Source of the DNA: Acidobacteriota bacterium
GTDB lineage: Bacteria > Acidobacteriota > UBA6911
Length of the DNA stretch: 63,169 bases
NCBI GenBank assembly: GCA_012719455.1
Contig: JAAYAJ010000024.1
Coordinates: forward strand, 1 to 63,169
Reading direction: 5' to 3'
Position numbers and translations under genes: made by a program. Of the stretch, positions 50,584 through 57,613 are shown piece by piece (the stretch's first letter is position 1; the number at the start of each line of letters is the position of its first letter). Below the pieces are notes generated by a model. It saw only the letters and a list, made by a program, of their open reading frames with translations, was not told the DNA's origin and searched no databases.

Positions 50584-51369
50584 ATGTATGTTGGAATTGA
50601 TGTGGGTTCCGCGACAACCAAGGGAGTCATCCTTGATGAATCTGGATCGATTCGTTCCTACGCTGTTATTGATGGAGAATCCAAACCCTTGGAATCCGCC
50701 CTTCAGGTTTTACGGCAAATCCTAAAGTCGGCCGGGGCGGGACGGAAAGACTGCAAGGCGGTTGTTGGAACGGGATACGGGCGATATGCGCTCGATTTTA
50801 CGGATAAAACCTATACGGAGTTATCCTGCGACTGCGCCGGCGCGCGGCATATAGACAGGAGCATCCGGTGCATCATCGATATAGGCGCACAGGACAGCAA
50901 GGTTATTAAGTTGGATGAGGACGGCGGGATGATCGATTTCGCGCTAAATGATAAATGCGCTGCGGGGACGGGCCGTTTCCTGGACACAATGGCGCGCGCC
51001 ATGAAGATCCCGCTTGAAGAATTTGCAAATATGTCCCTCGAGGCGAGAAAACCATGCCTGATAAACAATACCTGCACGGTATTTGCTGAATCTGAGGTGG
51101 TTTCCCTCGTGGCATCCGGCGTCGACCGTGCCGACATATCGGGGGGTCTTTCAAGGGCCATTGCCAACAGAATTGGCGTCATGGCTCAGAACTTGCAGGT
51201 CGGTCGCGAGATATTGTTTGCGGGCGGCGTAGCCAAAAATGCCGGAGTAAAAAAGGCTCTCCAGGAAAAACTGGAGTTGGAGTTTTATCCCTCTACATTG
51301 AACCCGCAGATTCTGGGCGCAATCGGCGCAGCTGTCATGGCAAAACGACTCGTTCGGAAGGAGTGCTGA
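50584..51369 (+). CDS. HgdC/BcrA-type ATPase activator (ASKHA, [4Fe-4S])
   Basis: A 261-residue ATP-dependent electron activator of the BadF/BadG/BcrA/HgdC family. The ASKHA phosphate-1 loop is GIDVGSATTKG (residues 4-14), the Fe-S helix cysteines are C125 (KCAAGTGRF) and C164 (NTCTVFAESE), and phosphate-2 and adenosine segments are IDIGAQDSKV and FAGGVAKNAG. These dimers hold one [4Fe-4S] between subunits and, with ATP, push a low-potential electron into a partner protein. ATG at 50584 follows GGAGTGAGG; a GTG two codons upstream is possible. The HgdB-like partner follows after two bases. Confidence 0.93.
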   Translation: MYVGIDVGSATTKGVILDESGSIRSYAVIDGESKPLESALQVLRQILKSAGAGRKDCKAVVGTGYGRYALDFTDKTYTELSCDCAGARHIDRSIRCIIDIGAQDSKVIKLDEDGGMIDFALNDKCAAGTGRFLDTMARAMKIPLEEFANMSLEARKPCLINNTCTVFAESEVVSLVASGVDRADISGGLSRAIANRIGVMAQNLQVGREILFAGGVAKNAGVKKALQEKLELEFYPSTLNPQILGAIGAAVMAKRLVRKEC

Positions 51370-51371
51370 TT

Positions 51372-52613
51372 ATGGAAAAGCTTATCACCGCCGAAGTACG
51401 GCAGAAGCTTGAAGGCATGGAAACGGTTGAAGCCCTGATTGAATGGCTCAAGGACGCATTGATGGCGAGAACCGGACAATTCATGCGGGAAAAAATGAAG
51501 ACCGGCAAAAAGGCAGTCGGATTTTTATGTGTGCTGTCGCCTCGCGAAATACTTGATGCGGCGGATGTGCTCTATTCGGCGCCGGCCGTTATGCCTGTCG
51601 AGGATACCGATGAAACGAGGCAAGACACATCTTCGAATCTTGTCGCCGGAGAGGGGGTATTGCCCAAGGCATTTTGTCCCATTCCAAAAGCCCTGGTGGG
51701 CAGCCTCATCAGCAAAAGTGACCCTATGATCACATCCATGGACTATATCGTCGCGCCCACCATTTGCGATTGCCGGGCTAAGGCCTATGAATATATGCAG
51801 CAGCACGTTCCCATGTTTCTCTACGACGTGCCCAGAAAGTCGGAAGATGCGGATGCAAAGCGGTTTTTCAAAAGTGAAGTGATTAAGATGAAACAAGCAG
51901 TTGAGGACTTCTCCGGCACCGAGATCTCCGAAGATGCCATCCGGGAATCGGTCGCCGTTTTTAACCGCAACAGGATTTTGCAATATGAGCACTGTTTGTT
52001 GCGCGCAAATGATCCGACTCCGATCCGGGCCCTCGAATCGTTCTTTGCCCTGACATGCGACTTTCGCTTGAATGTTTGTGACTCCACGGAATTCCTGGAA
52101 ATACTGAATGCGAAAATGAAAGAGCGCGTTGCCGTGAAAGAGGGACATGCCGGTGTGCGTGTGGTCTTGTCTGGAGCCCCCATGTGCAGGTCTACGCAGC
52201 ATATTCACCAAGTGTTGGATGAATGCGGAGCTCTTGTTGTTGCAGAAGACAACTGTACGCAAACGAGAAAGATGGGCGATTTTGGAGATGCGGCGTTGAT
52301 AGACGAGAACGCGCCCGATATCATGGCTGCCATCGCGGAAAAATACATGCGTATCCCCTGCGCGGTCTGGACGCCAAATAATTCGCGCATTGGTTTGATA
52401 AAAAGGCTGGTGCGGCAATTCAAGGCAAAAGGGGTTGTTTATCACGCCCTCGAGCATTGCCACCCGTTTAACGCCGAGTTTACAAAGATCAAGCAATCGC
52501 TTGAAGCCGACGGCATTCCAATCCTACGGATCGACAATACCTTTTCTACATCGGACCGCGAGCAGATGCGCCTTCGCATGGAAGGCTTTGTCGAGATGTT
52601 GGAAGGCAGATAG
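51372..52613 (+). CDS. HgdB-like Fe-S partner protein (2-hydroxyacyl-CoA dehydratase D / double-cubane family)
   Basis: A 413-residue protein of the 2-hydroxyglutaryl-CoA dehydratase D-component family. Recognisable features are AFCPIPKALVG (C102), the ICDCRAK motif (C132, C134), EDNCTQTR (C295) and HALEHCHPFNAEF (C363); further Cys lie at 208, 229, 236, 272 and 285. Only a single subunit is present, with no HgdA-like partner and no CoA-transferase or acyl-CoA genes next to it. Family relatives with one HgdB-type protein plus HgdC-like activator include the double-cubane cluster protein, which reduces small molecules. AAGGAG precedes the ATG at 51372; an upstream GTG overlaps the activator gene. 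Confidence 0.88.
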   Translation: MEKLITAEVRQKLEGMETVEALIEWLKDALMARTGQFMREKMKTGKKAVGFLCVLSPREILDAADVLYSAPAVMPVEDTDETRQDTSSNLVAGEGVLPKAFCPIPKALVGSLISKSDPMITSMDYIVAPTICDCRAKAYEYMQQHVPMFLYDVPRKSEDADAKRFFKSEVIKMKQAVEDFSGTEISEDAIRESVAVFNRNRILQYEHCLLRANDPTPIRALESFFALTCDFRLNVCDSTEFLEILNAKMKERVAVKEGHAGVRVVLSGAPMCRSTQHIHQVLDECGALVVAEDNCTQTRKMGDFGDAALIDENAPDIMAAIAEKYMRIPCAVWTPNNSRIGLIKRLVRQFKAKGVVYHALEHCHPFNAEFTKIKQSLEADGIPILRIDNTFSTSDREQMRLRMEGFVEMLEGR

Positions 52614-52617
52614 CGGC

Positions 52618-53475
52618 ATGCTTACGGGAGCCTTTGCGCCCAGGTTCATTCAGCCTAGGCACAAAGGCTTTCGAAGCGTGCCAAGTCCTATGATACATAA
52701 GACATCCATATTAAAAATGGTCTCTCCATTGATTCTTATGGGTCTATGGGAGATTTGCGCCAGGATGGGGATTCTGAATCCGGCATTTGTACCGGCGCCG
52801 ACCGCTATTGCCCGGGCAGGCGTTCAATTGGTTCTGACCGGAGAGTTGTTGAATCATGCCGCAATCAGCCTCGCTCACGCCTTTATTGGATTTGCAATTG
52901 GCTCGGCGCTTGCCATTCCCGCGGGATTTCTGGTCGGGCTGCTGAAATGCGGAGAAATAGTTCTGGAGCCGCCAATTGAGCTTTTACGCTCTATCCCCCC
53001 CATTTCCATGATTTCGGCCGCCCTGCTCTGGTTTGGCATTGGAGCATCTTTGAGTGTTTTCATTATTGCATGGGCTTGTTTTTTCCCGCTCTACATCAAT
53101 ACGGTTGCCGGGGCAAAAAGGATAGAAGTCCGTTTCATTCAAGCCGCCCGATCTCTGGGGGCACGAACACCTCATCTGCTATATAAAGTCATCCTTCCGC
53201 AAAGCATGCCCATGATCTTTGCCGGATTTCGAACTTCCCTCGCCACATCTCTCATGGGCGCCGTGATCAGCGAAATGTTCGGGGCGCAATCCGGGCTCGG
53301 ATTTCTGATCATGAATTCGGAGCGCTATTTCCTGGCCGATAAAATGTTTGCAGGTATTGTTTGCATTGGTCTTCTTGGATTCCTTTTGAACCAAATGCTT
53401 TTATGCATTGAACGAAAATCAATAAAGTGGAGTCGACCGGTGACACTGGCGATTGACAGGAACGGTGCCCTGTAA
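52618..53475 (+). CDS. ABC transporter permease (SsuC/TauC/NitT-like)
   Basis: A 285-residue permease with about six helices. The binding-protein-dependent transport inner-membrane motif (EAA) reads AARSLGARTPHLLYKVILP, and LEPPIELLRSIPPISMISAALL precedes it, as in nitrate/sulfonate/taurine/thiamin-precursor permeases. The start at 52618 comes four bases after the HgdB stop with GGAAGG upstream; ATG at 52690 is an alternative if the first 24 residues are not translated. No ABC ATPase gene accompanies it. It ends just before the binding-protein gene (53525). Confidence 0.88.
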   Translation: MLTGAFAPRFIQPRHKGFRSVPSPMIHKTSILKMVSPLILMGLWEICARMGILNPAFVPAPTAIARAGVQLVLTGELLNHAAISLAHAFIGFAIGSALAIPAGFLVGLLKCGEIVLEPPIELLRSIPPISMISAALLWFGIGASLSVFIIAWACFFPLYINTVAGAKRIEVRFIQAARSLGARTPHLLYKVILPQSMPMIFAGFRTSLATSLMGAVISEMFGAQSGLGFLIMNSERYFLADKMFAGIVCIGLLGFLLNQMLLCIERKSIKWSRPVTLAIDRNGAL

Positions 53476-53524
53476 TACGCCAAATCGGTTGACCGCCAAT
53501 GCTTGTTCATTATGGAGCTTTGCC

Positions 53525-54568
53525 ATGAGAATAAAAGATAAAGGGCGCCGGTTGTTTTCAACAACAATCTCGATTGTTTTGTTGGTGACTGCCTTGTTGG
53601 GCGCATCATGCTCAAGGCAGGCTCCTTCAAGTAAGGGTTCTGATGTCATCCGGTTTATGTATGGACCGATTGCCATGAACCTTCCCCTGTTTGCCGCGGT
53701 GGAGAATGGATATTTCGAAAAACGCGGGATTAAAATGGAAATGACCAATTTCCAAAATACCCAGAAACTGGGCGCGCAGGCAATTGAAGCCTCGCAAATC
53801 GATGGATCGGCAGCTTCTTTCATTAACCTGGCACTATCCCGTCAGCAGGGATTCCACCAGAAGATGATTGCTTCCTGGGGCTACAGCGGACCCGGTTATG
53901 AACAAACAGCGCTGGTTGTTTTAAAAGGATCTCCGATCAAGTCCATCCGGGAATTGAACGGCAAAACCGTTGGTGGCTTTCTGCGGTCTACTGAATTCGG
54001 GATGCAACAACAGCAGCTTTTTGAAAAGCAAAATGTGACACGGTGCAATCACATTGAATTGCCGATGGCTCAATGCATCGGAGCGTTGCGTTCCGGACGT
54101 ATTGATGCGGCGCAGATCATCGAACCGCAGCTCACCTTGCTTAAGGACGAGATAAGAATCCTTGAACTGTATGATGAAGTGGATGCAAGGGGATATTCCT
54201 TTGCGGACCGCATTATTTCCGAAAAGCCTGAGCTTTTGCAAAGATGGGTGGAAGCTTTGCGGGAGGGGATTCAGTTCGTCCTGCAACATGAGGATCAGAG
54301 CCGCGAAATTCTGGCGAAGTGGACCGGGATTCCGTTGCTTGCGGCGCAGGAGGTTCGTCTGCCGATCTGGGATCTGAAATGCCGGATTCTTGAAGACGGC
54401 GCAAATCGTTCTCTTGCTTGGATGCGGCAGCAGAACTTGTTGAAACGGGAGATGCGGCTCGATGAATTGTGTGATTTCAGTTTTGCAGGCCGGGTGGATT
54501 CTTCGCTAATTCCGAAAGAATGGGTTCTGGAAAAGGAGCGGAAAGGCAAGTCCATTCTATTGCGATAA
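53525..54568 (+). CDS. ABC substrate-binding lipoprotein (NMT1/THI5/SsuA-like)
   Basis: A 347-residue binding protein. The N-terminus (LLVTALLGASC) looks like a lipoprotein signal, although the lipobox is not ideal. The fold signatures are RFMYGPIAMNLPLFAAVENGYFEKRGIKME, GSAASFINLALSRQQGFHQK, VVLKGSPIKSIRELNGKTVG and RSGRIDAAQIIEPQ. This class binds sulfonates, nitrate, thiamin precursors or aromatic acids. GGAG lies about eight bases before the ATG; the longer open frame is weaker. Its co-directional location after the HgdC/HgdB pair and permease suggests it delivers the substrate of that system. Confidence 0.87.
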   Translation: MRIKDKGRRLFSTTISIVLLVTALLGASCSRQAPSSKGSDVIRFMYGPIAMNLPLFAAVENGYFEKRGIKMEMTNFQNTQKLGAQAIEASQIDGSAASFINLALSRQQGFHQKMIASWGYSGPGYEQTALVVLKGSPIKSIRELNGKTVGGFLRSTEFGMQQQQLFEKQNVTRCNHIELPMAQCIGALRSGRIDAAQIIEPQLTLLKDEIRILELYDEVDARGYSFADRIISEKPELLQRWVEALREGIQFVLQHEDQSREILAKWTGIPLLAAQEVRLPIWDLKCRILEDGANRSLAWMRQQNLLKREMRLDELCDFSFAGRVDSSLIPKEWVLEKERKGKSILLR

Positions 54569-54800
54569 AACTGCCAGGTAAGTGCCTTGAATCCCGGCAA
54601 TTTCGCCGGAAAAAGGCAAGAACCAACTGTCGGGAGAAAGCTGAAAGGGGTCCGTAAAAAGGCGTGCCCTGAAAAGCGAGATTGAATGTTCAGTTACATT
54701 TCCGGCCTGAAACACCCGGTCTTGAAGGCAAAACAGGGTTACACTCCCTTCTGATCGGTGCCAGGGGAATAAAACGCCACGGTCTGAGGAGTTTGATGCC

Positions 54801-55790
54801 ATGAAAAAGATATTGTCTCTATGTGCTTGGGGGATTCTGGCCGCGCTGATGGCGTTCCCCGCTCGGGCCCAAAACACGGCAAATCGGCCATCCGCCAGCC
54901 CTGCAACCCCCTCGAGGCCGACGATATCCATCTGGCCCGGGACGGCGCCGGGATCCGAGGATTGGACCCACAGCGAACGGGTTACCGAAGGGCCCGGGGG
55001 ATCGAAGGTGTATGCGAACGTCGTCCAGCCTACCCTGACGGTCTATCTTCCGGAAAAGGCCGGGGCGAACAGAACGGCCATCATCCTTTGTCCGGGAGGC
55101 GCCATGCGCATGCTGGGGTTCGCCGAGCCGGAACGAACCGCCGAATGGCTGAACTCCAAGGGCATCGCGGCCTTCATTCTCAAGTACCGGGTCGTGCCGG
55201 ACGCTTCCGCCGGCATTGTGCGTTCCGCCGGATCGCAGCAGGCGGGAATCCCGCAACGAAAGATGCCGATGGGGATGGGGAAGGAACTCTCTTTCAGGGA
55301 AATCCTGGACCGGCGCGGCAACGCCAACCCGGTGCCGGATGATCAGGAACATCTCAAGGTCATCCGGATGGCGATTGCGGACGGCCGGCAGGCGATCCGC
55401 ATCCTCAGGCGCGACGCGGCCAACTACGGCATCGATCCGCAACGGATCGGCATCCTCGGGTTTTCAGCGGGCGGAGGGGTCGCCATCGGGACCGCCGCGA
55501 CGGAATCCCCGGACGCTTACCCCGATTTTGCGGCCACCATTTATGGCCCGTCACTGGTCGATGTTACCGTTCCCCCGCAGGGGGCCCCCCTGTTCATCGC
55601 CGTGATGGATGCTCATTTCAACGTGACCAACGGATGTGCGGCGCTCTTCGCCCTGTGGAAGGAAGCGAACCGTCCGGTGGAATTCCACGTCTACGACCAT
55701 GGATCCGGCCCAGCGTCGGGAATGCCGGTCGCGACATGGACGGACCGTCTCTATGACTGGCTGGTTGCCCGGAAACTGGTGACGGAATAG
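54801..55790 (+). CDS. Secreted alpha/beta-hydrolase (esterase)
   Basis: A 329-residue exported esterase. The signal peptide is about residues 1-23 (ending FPARAQ). The nucleophile elbow GFSAGGG contains the catalytic Ser, HGS-type oxyanion region appears as IILCPGGAMRMLG, and a likely catalytic Asp (VMDAHF) and His (YDHGSGP) follow. This resembles carbohydrate/xylan acetyl-esterase-type proteins (BD-FAE/Axe-like). Base composition is GC-rich again compared with the preceding block. A 232-bp gap precedes it, and a divergent region separates it from the DUF8021-like gene. Confidence 0.85.
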   Translation: MKKILSLCAWGILAALMAFPARAQNTANRPSASPATPSRPTISIWPGTAPGSEDWTHSERVTEGPGGSKVYANVVQPTLTVYLPEKAGANRTAIILCPGGAMRMLGFAEPERTAEWLNSKGIAAFILKYRVVPDASAGIVRSAGSQQAGIPQRKMPMGMGKELSFREILDRRGNANPVPDDQEHLKVIRMAIADGRQAIRILRRDAANYGIDPQRIGILGFSAGGGVAIGTAATESPDAYPDFAATIYGPSLVDVTVPPQGAPLFIAVMDAHFNVTNGCAALFALWKEANRPVEFHVYDHGSGPASGMPVATWTDRLYDWLVARKLVTE

Positions 55791-55898
55791 AGAGGCGTTC
55801 CATTCCGTCAGTTTCCTGATGGTCGGGGAGTGTGCCGGAGCGGAATCTGCAGACAGAAGCCGCAGGTTCCGCTCCGTGCAGTTTTGTTCGGGATCGAT

Positions 55899-56885
55899 CT
55901 ATTCCCAGCCGGTCGGCGAATTGTAAGGCGCCATGATGCCGACGGCTTCGATTTCGTGTATCTTCCCGCCCCAGATCTTGTAGATATGCATCGATGGCAT
56001 GTCAAACGGCTTTTGGTTGGACATGTCGGATTCGGATCGGTCGGGGTTGTTCACGATCTTGAATTTCTTCTGCGTCATCGGATGGTGAAAGTGGGAGAAA
56101 CCGATAGCCAGTCCCGTAACGGTGTCGGCGATGTCCACGCGGCGGTTATCGATCGACTCGATGTACTGGAACGTTCCGGAGCTGATCTGGGTCGTGCAGT
56201 CCTGCATCCCCGACAGGCCCGGCTTTGGCGCCGCCGTCCCGGGAATGCTGGTGCCTCCCAGCGCGGGACCGCCGGACGGCGCGGTGCGCATGCCGTTCTC
56301 GTGCCGCTGGCAATCAGACGCAAACGGGGCGAGGTGGCCGTTGTTGTTATCGAGCGCATCGTAATAGGACTTCGCGATGTAGATCATCCGCCCGTGCGAA
56401 TCCGCGTATTCATACGGCACTTCCAGGAGCAGAGCCGGACGGTGCTTTTTCAGATTCGGGTTGTCGGGATTCCCCATGGGGTTGTTTTTATCCAGTACCA
56501 CGACCAGGTGCTCGGCTTCGACGATTTTGCCGTTGACCAGCTTGAGCCGGAAACCGACCTGCGCGGGCGTTTGGCCATTCCCCATGACCACCAGGCCGCC
56601 GACCTGCTGGTTGATCGGATCCGCGGCCATGATCTTGTAGTCGGTCGGCAGGGAAGAGGCCGTCTTCCACAAGCCCTCGCCCGGTTTGATCCTTTTCACG
56701 TTCTCGACCATTTTTACATCACCGGCAAGGGGCGCTTTCGCCGGATCGTGTGCCACCATCGCGGCCAGGTAATCATCGGCTACTTTCAACAGCGCGGCGC
56801 GGTCGAGTCCGGCGGCGGGCAGCGTCGCCGCCGTTGCCAACAGCGCAAGGACGACCATCCACAGACAGCTCGTCATTTTCCTCAT
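55899..56885 (-). CDS. Secreted DUF8021-like protein
   Basis: A 328-residue exported protein. The N-terminus MRKMTSCLWMVVLALLATAA is a signal peptide cleaved near residue 25. An N-terminal SnoaL/NTF2-like part (LDRAALLKVADDYLAAMVAH) is followed by family-typical PYEYADSHGRMIYIAKSYYD, HFHHPMTQKKFKIVN and the C-terminal MHIYKIWGGKIHEIEAVGI ending in SPTGWE. I recognise this as the DUF8021-type group common in Acidobacteriota and some fungi, function unknown. Four Cys (about positions 192 and 229 included) may form a disulfide. Confidence 0.75.
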   Translation of the reverse strand: MRKMTSCLWMVVLALLATAATLPAAGLDRAALLKVADDYLAAMVAHDPAKAPLAGDVKMVENVKRIKPGEGLWKTASSLPTDYKIMAADPINQQVGGLVVMGNGQTPAQVGFRLKLVNGKIVEAEHLVVVLDKNNPMGNPDNPNLKKHRPALLLEVPYEYADSHGRMIYIAKSYYDALDNNNGHLAPFASDCQRHENGMRTAPSGGPALGGTSIPGTAAPKPGLSGMQDCTTQISSGTFQYIESIDNRRVDIADTVTGLAIGFSHFHHPMTQKKFKIVNNPDRSESDMSNQKPFDMPSMHIYKIWGGKIHEIEAVGIMAPYNSPTGWE

Positions 56886-57613
56886 TGGTATCAGCTCCTG
56901 GTAACAAGTTTTTTGGAATAAGAATTCACCCTACATGCTGGTTGCGGCGCCGCAGCGCCACGGCCCAATACTGTATCACAGGTATACCCCGCATCTTTCA
57001 TCAATTGCACTGAAAGATGAGGCTGATGGACCGGCGCCGGGGGCATGATCGGGGCGGGCAGGGCTGGCGGATGGATCCGGAAATCGCCGGGAGGTTCGCA
57101 TAGCTCCAACGGCCGGCTCGAGGCCCGCGGCGCCCTCGCTCTCAGCGGCGGCGAACCCCGGCTGCGCCCAGTACGATGTTCCTGTTCATAAACCACAGAG
57201 TACCTGTAGGAATTACGGAGAGGCAATTGCAAGAAATCCATTTTTCTTGCTGCGATGCCAATGGAGCACCAAATTCCCCCAAGCTCTCGTCGCCTTCCGC
57301 TGGAGTTCCTCAAATCCCGGACATACGCTATTATTGCACTAAGGATTTCGTAGAGCGATTGGGGATCCTGAAGAAACCTGGAAGAAACCCTGGACACCCA
57401 CAGAATGAGGGAAAGCAAATCATGGACATCCACCATTTCGGAAAAAGAGTGAATGTCCAGGACTTGGTTCATCGGTCGGGAGCTGTGGATGAGAACCCCG
57501 CGCGGGAGTTTTGGACTCCCAAGGATTGGGGAAGAAGGTGGGTGTCCAGGATTTGACGGCTGGTGTAAAATGGGGGTGTCCAAACCCGCACGATTTTGAG
57601 TCAAAGGGAGCCG
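56886..57613. other. Intergenic region with REP cluster
   Basis: About 730 bp between the divergent DUF8021-like gene and the DUF4388 gene. The first 400 bp show no recognisable gene; the second half is occupied by REP units (57312-57586). Minus-strand open frames there are repeat-derived. Confidence 0.5.
57312..57586. repeat. REP cluster 9 (six units, one hairpin)
   Basis: Units at 57312-57336 (degenerate), 57385-57407, 57416-57441, 57446-57467, 57534-57555 and 57567-57586 (degenerate). The third and fourth form a hairpin with arms 57416-57433 and 57449-57466 and a 15-nt loop (57434-57448), with about three mismatches. Confidence 0.82.

Noticed and set aside
51372-52613. Simple assignment as 2-hydroxyglutaryl-CoA dehydratase
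   Set aside because: Only one D-type subunit, no second subunit, no CoA-transferase or acyl-CoA enzymes adjacent; the double-cubane branch is at least as likely.
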